64,000 nucleotides of DNA from Lamellibrachia columna (taxonomy: Eukaryota; Annelida; Polychaeta; Sabellida; Siboglinidae). The position numbers and the translations under genes are program-made. The stretch lies in contig OY759261.1 in NCBI GenBank assembly GCA_963662155.1, forward strand, positions 66,891,681 through 66,955,680. The letters run 5' to 3'. The notes beneath the pieces were generated by a model that was given only the letters and a program-made list of their open reading frames with translations, was not told where the DNA came from and did no database searches. Positions 45,266-57,271 of this stretch are shown here, in pieces. Position 1 is the stretch's first letter. Every line of letters begins with the position of its first letter.

Positions 45266-46984
45266 CATGCATGTGCTTGTATGTGTGTCATTAGTTCAGT
45301 GTTGATGTTTCCTTATAAATGTGCCGAACTTTGGCTGTGCATGAGAAAAGTGGTTTTAATGAAAGCAAAAATGGCAGACTCTGCAGAAGTCAGAGCTCAG
45401 TGACCCTTTCTCTGTGTCAATGGTGAAAGGATCATATTTGCACCCTGGGTTTACACCCATGTTAATACATCATTGAGTGTAATCATGCCACATTTATGTC
45501 TCTCAATGTACTTGTCTCGCACTAAACTATAGTCGCACTATAGGTTCGAAGCTGTGACATCATATATCTGTGTTCATCAATGGACCAACTGACGTCACTA
45601 CACACATGACGATACAATAAATACCAAGACATTTAACCTCTTAACCTTTAATTTTACTTTCTTACTGTACTGGCAGTGGTAGTAAAAAAACTAAATTTTT
45701 TCGCGGAATTGAGTGTCCTGTTGATTTCACAGGACAGCTATCGAGTCTACGTCCATGGTCGTTGTCACTGAAGATGAATTACGTAAATTCTTTATGTGTG
45801 AACAATCGCAGTCGTGCGCTCTCTAATTTAATGCAGTTTTATGGTTTTGTGAATTTGGTTAACGATCCAGCCGAGCAAGGATTGACGCATGTAGTTGCAA
45901 CGTGCTAGGGTAAATAATTGCAGCTAGACACGTTGCAACCCCGGGGCACTCTTCTGTGTAAACAGTGGCAAGTTATCCTAAGCGAGAAGATGTTCTTTTA
46001 CCAAGGGAAGTGTAGTTGTTTAACTCGTCAATGAGGATTTTAACATGAGTAAAATTGCAGACATGTAAACAAGTGGGCTGGGAAAAAGCAACTCTGCAAC
46101 AAGATATAAAAATACAAACTAAAATTGTTTGGGCTCATCATCAGACAGGATGGAATGCAGCGGGAAATTTTGGGATGAATGGTGGAAGGTAAGATAGGCA
46201 GGGGAAGAAGCTCGGCCAGGGAAGAAGCCCAAATAAAATAGACAAAGAGGGGGAAAATGAAGTATATTGTTATTTAAATAGGTAATAATGTCAAAAGTAG
46301 AAAATCCAACAACCCAGCTGTTACAATCAATATCTCCTCAACTTTAACTGAGATCAAAACATTGCTGCGTTTTATATATATATATATATAAATATATATA
46401 TATTGCTACACTGAATGTACACTTAATAGTTCATATGAATCTATTATTAGTAGTAGTAGGAGTGTCGTGACAATGGGTGAGTTGTTCGTTGTTCTTGTGA
46501 AAACATGTTTATACCTAGGTTTGCATTGGTCAAGAAAACTGCAAACATAGCTATTTATTCTCTATAGGTATATTTCTATAATTGAGATGTGTATGAGATG
46601 TGGTAATAGAATGCGTGGGAGGGTCTATTGTACTATCGACAGGTACACTGTGCCCCCAGGTAACAGGTGTGGGTCAGGCGATCAACAATATTAAATTTGT
46701 GCTGCAGTTGTGGATTTTTACCTGATTTTATTGGCTTTATTATGGCCTGACATATATCATTGTTGTCCATGCCTTACATTGTTCTGTGCTGAGTCCACGT
46801 TGTTTTCCGTTCTGGGCCTGGTTGCTACTGGCAACGTCAACTCATTATGACTAGGGTCAGTAGTGTGCACTGTGATGACCAGTGCGTTGCCCATCATTAA
46901 TATAGGGTAGGGTGAAGCCTGTCATAATTCTATGATGTAGGGTGTAGGCTGTCACGATACTGTGACGAAGCCCATCATGATTCT
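45266..46984. other. non-coding, AT-rich
   Basis: Contains an (AT)n stretch at 46375-46402. No gene recognised. Confidence 0.4.
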
Positions 46985-47060
46985 AATAATAATAAAAGTA
47001 TTTATATAGTGACCAATCAGTTGAGATTGCTCTCAGGCACTTTGTACGCATCTAATCATA
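46985..47060 (-). mobile_element. possible SINE/LINE 3' tail fragment
   Basis: Minus-strand reading: CACTATATAAATACTTTTAT followed by TATTATT, preceded by AAAGTGCCTGAGAGCAATCT. Many invertebrate SINE tails have this shape (an AAGTGC-type segment, then TATATAAATAC and a short-repeat end). It differs from the SINE family in this window. Confidence 0.35.
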
Positions 47061-47186
47061 ACTCAAATTGTATTCAACACAATACCAGCAATAATCATAC
47101 TAAAATATAATCCAATCCATGAAAACAATTATTAAGGGTATGGTTTAGTCATGTTCTTGCGTGCAGTGGCATATCTAGGATCTCCC

Positions 47187-47268
47187 AAGGGGGAGGCCAA
47201 GGGGGAAGCCAAAGGGGGAGGCCAAGGGGGAAGCCAAGGGGGAGGCCAGGGGGAGGCCAAAGGGGGCA
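47187..47268. repeat. GGGGGAGGCCAA short tandem repeat
   Basis: Five to six units of AAGGGGGARGCCA, purine-rich on this strand. Confidence 0.9.
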
Positions 47269-47354
47269 AGCTTAGTTACCCATGCTACCATGTAGTGGAG
47301 CAATGGAAAAAGAACTGGGGAAAAAATTAAGCCGAAGTTAGCCATGGCCCAATA

Positions 47355-47640
47355 GATTTATCAAGATTGCCATCCAGGGCAAAATACCCATATATGGCTA
47401 GTGGACAAGGAAGCCATTGGCATATCGAGAGTTCAACAATGTTTCATCTTTGTGTAACTTGCCCTCCTGAGATATTTGTCAATTTTTTTATTAAACATAT
47501 TCACGCTGCTAGGATTTACACAATCTGTAGATAATTTGTTCCATTCATTTATGTATCGAGTAGCATACTTTGAAATAAACTAGACCTGTATGATTGTGAG
47601 ATGGTAGTAAACTCATTTACATCTGCTGTAACTGCTATAA
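47355..47640 (-). mobile_element. CR1/L2-like LINE 3' fragment, copy C
   Basis: On the minus strand it encodes YINEWNKLSTDCVNPSSVNM and then MFNKKIDKYLRRASYT, matching the C-terminus of copy A (NKLPNDCVNASSVNMF ... DRYMIRAGYT). The shared 3' UTR phrase ATGCCAATGGCTTCCTTGTC and GGATGGCAATCTTG follow. It is 5'-truncated, with stops. Confidence 0.85.
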
Positions 47641-47807
47641 GTAATTAATTAATTAAGTAATTAAAATTATTAATAAAATAACATACATAAAATAATACAC
47701 GTTGTGATCTAATACAACTTTGAGACATTTATACGGCTGAATGTTCACCCTTATAATAATAATAATAATCATCATTTATTTCCTTTGCAATCAGAAGATT
47801 GAGTAAA

Positions 47808-47815
47808 AATACAAT
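47808..47815. other. target-site duplication, left (AATACAAT)
   Basis: Exactly repeated at 49282-49289 across the hAT-like element. Confidence 0.85.
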
Positions 47816-49281
47816 CAGGGTTGACTGAATTAATTTTGTACTTGAGTAAAAGTAAAAGTAATTCACCTAAAAACTACTTGAATAAAAGTAAAACTATTTT
47901 TCAATAGTACTTGAAGTAAAAGTAGAAGTAAAAGTAAAACACTTAGAAATAGCAAAAAAATCATGAGTAATATTATATAAATTACACAGCTTGCATCTGA
48001 CAACTGTTTTACAACCACTCTGCCTATAACAAAGTGTTCCCAGACAGCCTTAGCTGGTCAATCGGTCTGCCACCCTTGAACACGGTGCTCACTTGGATGT
48101 TTAGAAAATTACATTATCATTAATGAGAGCTCACAACATCAACTAATGTCAGTTAAATACAGAACTAAATTAATGATGAGACACAATCTGTCTTTTTATT
48201 GGCCTGTTCCACTGGGGTATGGAAGGAGGTAGATTGTAGAACAGGATATTTACAAGCAGGTGTGATTGTATAGGTAGAGGGTCAGTCCAGTACTAGTAGT
48301 AGTAGTAGGGAAACTGATCAGAGGTAATACCACCTAGCACTGCCCATAGTAAAATTAGCAAAGACATTTGATGCCTAGCTGATGAAGCCATCTGGCTTGT
48401 GATCCCCCACCTTCTCATGTCTTCCCAGACATGTCTTATCAGCTCACACAAACATTGAAACAACACACTTTAGCAGCTAGCTGGGTTGGTTACCTGGTAC
48501 CAGCCGGGGCTAGAATTAATCAGAAGACAGACCAGTGCAACAGAGGAATGCTGTTGCTATTTGCCCCTGTCCCTGATATTATGAGTCAGCTTGAACAAGC
48601 CATTGATGGGTCAAGTAGCAGAGTATAAATTCTTTACTCTATAGTTATGTAGAGTAATCATTATTATGAATTTATTAAACATCTCAATATGAATTTTATT
48701 CGTGAAAGTAAAATGCTGTTTAATGCTGACGTAAGCCGATAAGGCCATTGCTGACAATGGGCGAAAATAGGTGAAGGTCTCGATCCACGATGTGCGTTCA
48801 CTCACGAATATCAGAATTGTGTCTGTGTATGGGGATTATCAATACAACGTCGAAATTTACATCATGGTTTGAGATGGCGTTCAAGCGTTACATGCTAGAA
48901 GTGACATTTTATGACAACGGCCTTGACCTGACCTATGCCAATATTTGGCAGACTTCATTCACTGACCTATATATAAAAACAGTGGTTGCGTTGATTGCGA
49001 TTGGATGATATTAATAGGTTTTGGCCTGACAACTAGGCATAGTTTATGAAATGTCGTTGATGATGGAGCGCCACCGGCAGCAGCGGTTTCGCAAAAAAAG
49101 TAACGAAAATATATTGCGAAGTAAATAAAAGTAACGAAGTAAAAAGTCGCGTTACTTTAGATAAAACTACTTCTTTACAAGTAAAAGTATTTAATCAAAA
49201 TTCTACTTCATTACATGCCAATTACTTGAAATAACTACTCAAGTATTGTAAGTACTTTTACTTTGTTACATGTCAACCTTG
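47816..49281. mobile_element. non-autonomous hAT-like element, 1.47 kb, with 8-bp TSD
   Basis: The ends are CAGGGTTGAC and GTCAACCTTG, inverted with one mismatch, followed inward by related AGTAAAAGTA-rich stretches (47845-47945 and 49105-49270, with GTCGCGTTACTTT). Such GTAACGCGTTACTTT-like subterminal repeats are typical of some hAT families. Both sides carry AATACAAT. The interior (48000-49090) has only short open frames (for example 65 codons at 48431-48628) and no recognisable transposase. Confidence 0.85.
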
Positions 49282-49289
49282 AATACAAT
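49282..49289. other. target-site duplication, right (AATACAAT)
   Basis: Exact partner of 47808-47815. Confidence 0.85.
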
Positions 49290-50794
49290 AGGTACAAAAT
49301 ATATGTTTGTTAAAATTATATGAGTACATTTAGGTTAGAAAAAATCAAGGATACTACTTAATATCTTTGGTGACCTTTAAAAAGAACATCAATCTTTAAA
49401 AATCACATAGACTACCTCCAAGTTTTTACCCCCCCCCCAAAGGTGTCTGTGATAGCTCAAATAAAGGAACTATACAGGTTAGTTGGAAAAAGCCACATAA
49501 ATAATGCAATTAGACTTCATAATGACCATGGAATTCTATCCTATCCTAAATATTTATTTTATTTTATTACACTTTGTTTCCTGTCCAAAATTGTCACTTG
49601 AGTCCTACAACATTTCCAGGGACTTGTTTCTTCCCCATCCTGTGACCAAATATTGGGGTTTCTAAGGACACAATTGATTTCACAGGCCCTTGACAACATT
49701 ATTTGATTATCTAATCTTGTTTACTTGGCAGAACCTTCATCCAGGCCACCCATGTCCAGGGTAACTCACCCATACTGACCTCTGCATTAGTACCCACATC
49801 AAGGTAGATAGAAATCCCACTTTCCCCAACCACATTCCTGGCCAAACCCCGAGTGCAATCACGTCAAATGCCAGTGCCTTCCATAAGTATGACTTGGTGG
49901 TGCCCCCTACTGGCTTGGCTGGTAATCAGCCATGGCGTAATCAGTTGTGATTGTTAAGGTATATATGATATCAGCTGTCTGTGTTAAGCCTGTGCACACA
50001 ACTATAACTAAGCAATTGGACGTTTGTTGACCTCTCTGTACTGGTTTCTCCCGGCCATCGTGACCTGACACTTCCGTGTATGGATTCATTCCTGTAGCCA
50101 TCTGTGGTTGCGTACTCATTATTCATGATATCGACATGAAGTAGAAGTCGAATCTGTGTCTGGTTAAAAAAAAACAATGTAATGTTTGTGTAATTTTCTG
50201 TGTACTTTTTTTGGTAATGCTGGTATAATTTTTATGTTGTAATGTTGGTGTAATTCTGGTGTAATTTTGATATAAGTTTCGTGTAATTTTAAAAACGTCT
50301 TGTGCACAATTGTGTTTAATAGATTGATCATGTCCCAAAACTGTGTTGTAAATTGTACTTTCGATTAATAAGACTAATAAGAAGGGCTATTTAATATCTT
50401 GTGGTATTTTGCTAGGGGCAATAATGTCCTTGGAAAAAGCAGTGCAGAACTGCAAATACTTGCACAGGTGTGTACACATTGTGTATATTTCTCAGTACAA
50501 AAAGTTCAGCAAAAAATTTGCACAGCTTTTTTTCATTTATTATTTCCATGATGTAAATACTTTTTCAGAGTATTAGTAACATGCATGTTTTGATAGTCTG
50601 TTTGGTATAGTTTTAATGCTACTAATGATTTGGCACATGTAGTTACTGTAGAATTCTCAGTGTCTTTTTATTAGCTGTAATTCCATGTAGAGATTGCCAG
50701 TGCGGTCTTATCAATGCTCTCTCTGTATTATGCGGTTCTAGTTGTGTTGTTTGTGTGCACAGATTTTTGGGGTAGGTTTGTGTAAGTTTGTGCT
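49290..50794. other. non-coding stretch
   Basis: A short repeat of GTAATGTTGGTGTAATTYTG occurs at 50180-50290. No gene recognised. Confidence 0.4.
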
Positions 50795-51425
50795 TTTCAC
50801 ATAGTTTTATTAAATGGTAATTTACTGAAGAAGTTCTTCGGTGCAGTTTTATTAAATGGTAACTTACTGAAGAGGTTCTCCAGTGCAGTTTTATCAAATA
50901 GTACCTGACTGAAGAGGTTCTTTGGTGTAGTTTTATTAAATGGTAACTTACTGAAGAGGTTCTCCAGTACAGTTTTATCAAATAGTACCTGACTGAAGAG
51001 GTTCTTTGGTGTAGTTTTATTAAATGGTAACTTACTGAAGAGGTTCTCCAGTGCAGTTTTATTAAATAGTACCTGACTGAAGAGGTTCTTTGGTGTAGTT
51101 TTATTAAATGGTAACTTACTGAAGAGGTTCTCCAGTGCAGTTTTATTAAATAGTACCTGACTGAAGAGGTTCTTTGGTGTAGTTTTATTAAATGGTAACT
51201 TACTGAAGAGGTTCTCCAGTGCAGTTTTATTAAATAGTACCTGACTGAAGAGCTTCTTTGGTGTAGTTTTATTAAATGGTAACTTACTGAAGAGGTTCTC
51301 CAGTGCAGTTTTATTAAATAGTACTTGACTGAAGAGGTTCTTTGGTGTAGTTTTATTAAATGGTAACTTACTGAAGAGGTTCTCCAGTGCAGTTTTATCA
51401 AATGGTAATGTAATGAATAGGTTAT
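50795..51425. repeat. 42-bp minisatellite with 84-bp higher-order period, about 15 units
   Basis: Two unit types alternate strictly: TTATTAAATGGTAACTTACT with GAAGAGGTTCTCCAGTGCAG, and TTATYAAATAGTACCTGACT with GAAGAGGTTCTTTGGTGTAG. The 84-bp dimer is repeated about seven times. It is unrelated to the other 42-bp array. A 252-codon minus-strand open frame is an artefact (84 bp = 28 codons). Confidence 0.95.
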
Positions 51426-52084
51426 TTAGTGCATGCTCCTCTCCGTTAGAAATGTTTCATTTCAGCTTATTTAAGCCAGGCTTTGTGACCTCTACATAAA
51501 TCTAAGTCAGGTCTGTATTGTGTGTATGTGACTGACCGCTGTATATATACCACAGTACACCGATCAGTCTTTGATTTCACTGTCCAGGGTGTAAAACTCT
51601 GTTGTCTAAGGCCTGGGTGCACCTAGTTCACTTGGAATAGTTTGTACCAAGAAGTTAATTTACCAAGGTATTTTAAAATATGTGTTGCTGAAATGGTGTT
51701 GTGTTGGGGTGATTTAGTAGGGGGAGATATGCCTGGATTGCAATGTGGATAGGGTAATACATGGAACTGATTTAACTGAGCTGTGTCCTGTGTCTAGATT
51801 GAGTGGAGGATGAAGTGTAGGGTTGATTTAGTAGGGGGAGATATGTCTGGATTGTGACATGGATGGGGTAATATGTGGAATAGTCAGTGGTAGTTGAGGT
51901 GACCTGGTATTCGACCGTGGTAGGTGAAGGTAGGACATGGTTGTTATTCACATGCACTGGGAATCTCAGCAGGTGAAATGTCCTTATGGGTTAAATAATA
52001 TATGTAAATATACATACCAGAAATATAAGTTCAGACAAGGAAGGGAAGGGTATTTTTCAAGGTGGATCCTCTGAAATAAATTCT
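51426..52084. other. non-coding stretch
   Basis: A phrase of about 65 bp (GGTGATTTAGTAGGGGGAGA, TATGYCTGGATTG, GGATRGGGTAATA) occurs twice (about 51707-51760 and 51823-51880). Nothing else recognised. Confidence 0.5.
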
Positions 52085-52087
52085 TAT

Positions 52088-52094
52088 ATATATG

Positions 52095-52167
<73 letters not shown>
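52088..52167. repeat. (TA)n microsatellite
   Basis: About 38 TA units, followed by GTGTGTG. Confidence 0.95.
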
Positions 52168-52175
<8 letters not shown>

Positions 52176-52754
52176 TTGTGTGTGGTGTGACCCATCTTAA
52201 CAAAATGAGTCACAAAAAAGTCATGTCCCAATTTGAATATATAGAGTTATTAGTATCATTGAAAAGGGCAGCATCTCAACTTTCACATCATGCATCAAGG
52301 AACCAGATGTCTCAATTCTATCCGAAGCTACATTTTGCTAAACATGTATGGTGTAGAAATCTTCAAACTGAGAAATTAGCCGTCAAAAGTTAGTATATCT
52401 TTTACCAAAGCTACCTTAGTTACCATGCATATATCTGGCAGATATTTGGACCACTTGAAGAACAAGGCATCCTCGTGACATTCTACTAATGTAGTAACAA
52501 GATCTTTGTTAAAAAAAATACGGACAAAATTATTTGCCTTGTAATTACTGCCATTGAGAAGGAATGTCAAAACTATTAGCTGCACTATGCCACTAGTGTC
52601 ATAATATGACACATTTTAGTTGAGATAATGGTTACTAGTGACCTTCTTTTGTAAAACACAGTAGTAAGAACTTAACTGATTTTTGTTATTTAAAAAATAA
52701 GCAATTTATTCAGCCTAAGGGGAGACTCGGCAGGTGGATTTAAAAAAAATTATT

Positions 52755-52910
52755 ATTTTATCATTCAAAATGTGTTTGCCCTATTTTGAGAGCATTGTAT
52801 TCATAACGTTCACTTCAGTAACAATTACATATCTCTAAATCACTTTTATTTGTGGGTAAAGTATCTTCCAAGAAATAATCCTGTTTTCTCAAAAACGCAA
52901 CTTTATGTTA
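52755..52910 (+). repeat. dispersed repeat, copy 2 (partner at 4.65 kb)
   Basis: See 4655-4830. Same orientation and moderately diverged. Confidence 0.55.
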
Positions 52911-53196
52911 TGTGCAATTTATTCTTCTTTACACAACTGGTAGAAAAACATTATCAAAGTAACCAAAAGCTATATCAGTATTTTGTTGGCAAAAATATTT
53001 TTTCTGGAAGTTACCCCAAAATGTATTAAACTACTTTTTTTTTAATGTTATCTACCAGTTGTGTAACAGATTGTGTACTGAAAAAAGTTTTTAAAATAAT
53101 TATAATAATATTTGTTTAATCTGATACACTTCATAGTACAAAATGCACAAGAGATTCTTAACAATGTCAATTCCAATTAATGGCATATTTAATACA

Positions 53197-53198
53197 AG

Positions 53199-53232
<34 letters not shown>
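53197..53232. repeat. (CAA)n microsatellite
   Basis: Twelve CAA units, reading poly-Gln on plus and poly-Leu on minus in one frame each. Confidence 0.95.
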
Positions 53233-53364
53233 GTACATAAACAACGACACATCAACACAGTTAATCATCTCTGGGACAGCAACCATGGCCTCTCTTTCGT
53301 GGCATGGGCAAGAGTGCAGATGATGTGGATGACTAATGGATTCAATGACCTCTCGCTCTGCCCC

Positions 53365-53535
53365 CCTTCCCCACAAAACGACTATTGTGTCTTGCTCGCT
53401 GTTCTGCTGGTCGGTTGGCCCAGCAACGAGGACAGTCTCACACTCAGTTGGACACATCTTGCGGGCTCGACAACCTCGCCTCCTGCCCCGCAAAATTACT
53501 ATAGTGTCTCGCTCACTGTTCTGCTGGTCTTTCTC
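53365..53535. repeat. diverged tandem duplication, about 118 bp
   Basis: CCCCACAAAACGACTATTGT then GTCTTGCTCGCTGTTCTGCT (from about 53370) is repeated as CCCCGCAAAATTACTATAGT then GTCTCGCTCACTGTTCTGCT (from about 53486). The region is GC-rich and open in several frames on both strands, but no splice signals support a gene. Confidence 0.6.
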
Positions 53536-53544
53536 TAGTAAATA

Positions 53545-54140
53545 CTAGTCTAAGAAAGTGTTGATCTGGTTGCGATCACTTCGGGCAGTATATCAACAAA
53601 CCCACTACATTAAACACCATTTTTCTACTCGCTATATGGGTCAAGTGTATGATGTGGTAGAACTACATATTGCGCATGCGTCCGTGGACATTATTTAAAT
53701 GACTTCGTCGCTGCTCCAATAAAATAATTTTCCTGGATCACGTGGTAGCAACAAGCAGGGTTTGTTTACACTGCTGGGCAAACTGTGCCTGCCCCTCACA
53801 CCCTCCTATTCGACACATTCATAATATACGTTAATTCGATGACCATATATGGAAAGATGAGATGCAAAGTTTTGCAACGATGCCAGATTTGTGAGGGACC
53901 ATCCACAAAGTACGGACAAAAAAGCGATTAATCATCAGCATTTTCGGCTTTGTTTAACAGAAGTCAAGCAGAACACATGGAACAGCTCTTCAAAGACAAC
54001 ACATTAAACATAACTAAATATACAGTAGAAATTATGGTAATCGTTAAAATGAATAGTAAGGAATCATTTTCAGGGAAAATCTAAAAATCGTTGGATTAGC
54101 CAGTGTTTGATAAATCACGACATCCGATTCATTTTGTTAA
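53545..54140. other. non-coding stretch
   Basis: No gene or repeat recognised. Confidence 0.4.
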
Positions 54141-54177
54141 GGTGGGCCACACACACACACACACACATATATATATA

Positions 54178-54936
54178 CCGTATTTGACCGAGCTATCACC
54201 CATTTTCTATACAACTACAAAGCTGCCTTGCCAGGAAGTCGTGGAGCATTCCAAGGGAAAGTTGAAGATTTGACCACCGAGGCCACCGCCTACGGTCAGG
54301 AAGAACCTTAGTAAACCTAAGTAAATAAGAGACGAGATTCATTAGACCGCAGCAGGGCTGATCAACCATCCATGAAGTGAAGGCGTTTGTGTCCTCAAAC
54401 TACAATGTTGTGACAAATTCTGATGAAACTTGTCCATAAATAAAATTATTGGCTAAAGCTTTAGAATTTCTGCTATAACCCTGTGTCCTTGACGGGTTGA
54501 TTTGGGCGTTCTGACAATGACATGGCTAGTGTGATACGACAAACCAGTAGCGACACCTGTCGCATGTATTATTACCAACTTGGATGAGCAGTTTGGGCTG
54601 GTTTCAAAAAGTTTGTGTATTGTACAAAGGAACATAGCTGGACGTTTGACTAAGAACACTGAACAATACACAACACGATGTGAACAATTATATGTAATCT
54701 TGATCAAATGTATTATTATATATTATTCGTATTAGTTCCTTCATGTGGTACGGATGCTTCGTGAAACCGGCCCCTGGTTGGTGCCTAGTCATGATCATAC
54801 ATCCCCGGTGAGTTTACGTTGTTTCTGTAATTTTTTAGTGTGGGGACGGTAATGTGAATCCACGTTAACGCCCATACCCCAATTAAAAAATATTTCGACC
54901 TAACCGCCCATGGGGCGATAGCGTTTTCAAATACGG
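54178..54936. mobile_element. TA-flanked DNA transposon with inverted ends, 759 bp
   Basis: The left end CCGTATTTGACCGAGCTATC then ACCCA is inverted at the right as TGGGGCGATAGCGTTTTCAAATACGG. Outside both ends are (TA)n tracts. The inverted repeat is about 28 bp with several mismatches. The interior has no transposase frame (one 84-codon minus frame at 54453-54707 is not recognisable). It looks like a non-autonomous element inserted in or flanked by TA repeats. Confidence 0.75.
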
Positions 54937-55362
54937 TATATATATATATATATATATTTATCAGTGAATGTAATTTCTACAAAATTATATTTGCATTAAT
55001 AGTGGTAGGTGTATTACATGAGCTTCTGACAGGACTAATATTACTAATACCTTAATTAGGTTGAATTGGTAATTTCTGCAAACATGATCTCTCCCAAAAT
55101 GGCCTGAATGTGTTTCCTGAATGAAACTTTGTTGTGCACTTCAAGAATCAGATGATCATAATGAATTAAATTACAAATAATTAAGATTATATAATTAAAA
55201 GATTATGTTATGCACAGTGGAATAAAACTTGCGTAACTATGTTAGTTGGCTGGAGACTTGGAATGTCTGTTTGTTGGCTGCTCGTCTCACATCCATCACA
55301 AGATTCCTTTGTGGAATTCACACATACATGGGGGTGTAACACCTGTGCTAGTGTTGAGCGGG
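54937..55362. other. (TA)n tract and AT-rich sequence
   Basis: A TA run at 54937-54958, then AT-rich sequence with no recognised feature. Confidence 0.45.
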
Positions 55363-55458
55363 TGTTGTACTTTCTCAACTTTCCACGTTCTTACATTTAC
55401 GGTTCCTTGCAGTGATGAGCAATGGTGGTGGATTTTATTTCTTTTACTGCTTTCAAAC
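55363..55458 (+). repeat. 96-bp perfect direct repeat, copy 1
   Basis: TGTTGTACTTTCTCAACTTT ... TTTTACTGCTTTCAAAC is identical, base for base, to 56406-56501. Confidence 0.95.
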
Positions 55459-56405
55459 GGGGGACAGAGAAAAAGTTGCGAAAACCCAAAAAAAAAAATT
55501 TCTAGGAAGTTTTCTGTGAAATAAAGTCCAAATAAAAAGTCCTAAAGCACAGTTGTAATTTGTTATGTGAGATTAATGAATTTTATTAGTGTTAAGTATG
55601 TATATATGAAAGGAAGCCATGTAAACGTTATCCTTCTCTGATTTTATTTCTAAAGTTCTATTGGTGGAATTTTTTCTGATGTGACAGTTTTTAAGTGACT
55701 TTATTTCACAGACCATATCTGTGACTTTTCATGTAACTTTATTTCGTGAATTATACCCTGATTTTATCTTGTAGTTACACGAGAATCAAGTACAATGGTT
55801 CGTTATCATAATGTGTTTTTTTTGCTGTGAATCTAATAAATGCCATCAATACCGATGCTCTCTGCGTGGCTTCAAACACAGGATGATGGGCAAACTGTGC
55901 AATAAAATTAAAACATGACGTGTCTACGCTCTCGGCTCTTCCTGTCAAACGGGGCAATAATTTGTGCTGTATGACGTAAAAAGAGATCCATGACAGACAG
56001 ATTGGTGTCACAGGCAGGGACGTCCCCATCTACCGCCACTTTATACATGGACCTGGTGTAGATAGTTCACTGGTGTAATCACCCACAGCCTGGCAGAGCA
56101 AGGCTAAGTGTAAAAAGTTAACTGAGATAAATGCTCTGTCAACTACAACAGCAGGTGCACCGAATGCTGGGTATCGGATCACGTAATTATACGATTTACA
56201 ATCTATAGAAACGAACCTGGGATCTGTGCTCCCTCGGGAAAAGGGATCTGGGATCAGTGTGCTGTAATCGAATTCGGACCCTGGGCTATACACTGGGGCC
56301 TTAACCGAAGGACTGACTACCAAACAGGGTTGTTGAGTTTACTCGGCAAGCCACCTGGGATTACATAAAATGAACCATGCGTACTTGTCGGCATTCCCTG
56401 CAATC

Positions 56406-56501
56406 TGTTGTACTTTCTCAACTTTCCACGTTCTTACATTTACGGTTCCTTGCAGTGATGAGCAATGGTGGTGGATTTTATTTCTTTTACTGCTTTCAAA
56501 C
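56406..56501 (+). repeat. 96-bp perfect direct repeat, copy 2
   Basis: Identical to 55363-55458, 1043 bp downstream. Flanks differ on both sides. Identity implies a recent duplication, gene conversion or an assembly join. Confidence 0.95.
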
Positions 56502-56704
56502 AACATCTTAAATTTGTATAATACGTATGTATCCTCTCTAGTCGGTGCACAGGGCCGCATAGTGACTTATGACATTTTTAACACCATCTTCCAAGAACTC
56601 CTTCCCAGTTGGTTTCTCTCCACATTCCACGTGTTCATTTTAACCTTTGTTTTTTCTTTTTAGTTGCATAATAAATGTATATATGTTTGTCATGGGAAAA
56701 GTAA

Positions 56705-56945
56705 GTGTTAAAATTCAAAAAATATTTTATCTGTTATTTGTAAAAAAAATAAATATCACCTATTAATTACCACCAATTATAGTTAAATGAGAGTAATGGT
56801 TGAATAATATTTAAAAAGACGTTCTGCTATTCCCCCCAAATGATATTTCACCTATTAATAACGACTAGTTAAACAAGAGAAATGGTTGAATAAAATTTTT
56901 TTTAATATTGTTTTGTCTGCTATTTGTCCCCAAAAATGAGATTTC
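56705..56945. repeat. diverged tandem repeat, about 98 bp, about 2.5 copies
   Basis: Blocks of CACCTATTAATTACCACCAA, TAGTTAAATGAGAGTAATGG, TTGAATAAWATTT and TCTGCTATTTGTCCCC recur. A further partial copy is at 57727-57775. Confidence 0.7.
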
Positions 56946-57271
56946 GCATAGTAATCAGTGTCTGAAATTAGCCAAAAAATAACTGGCCCAGATTTTTTAA
57001 AACAGACTGCTTTAAATAAAATAAAATAATAATTTAATAAATATAAACCATGCCAAATATTGTCGTTCATTTCTTATAACTAGCATGCCAATAAAATAAA
57101 GTAATGAATTTAACATTTTAATGTGAATTTTATTTGCTAAACAGTTACAAACTGTTGAATGTAACATTGTGGTTGATGGTGATGTTTTGCGCGCACAAAT
57201 AAAAATCTATCCCGTTCTCAATTCACTCAAATCGAAGCCTCCAAAGTTAACTTTTACAGCCAAATATCACA

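Noticed and set aside
50643..51401. 252-codon minus-strand frame
   Set aside because: 84-bp repeat artefact; peptide is a 28-residue tandem repeat with no known fold.
53143..53538. Poly-Gln protein gene at the (CAA)n tract
   Set aside because: The frame depends on a microsatellite and a diverged tandem duplication. Other frames are equally open and no splice sites support it.
55363..56501. LTR retrotransposon with 96-bp LTRs
   Set aside because: Repeats do not begin TG and end CA as a pair, no TSD, primer-binding site or gag/pol sequence is present between them.
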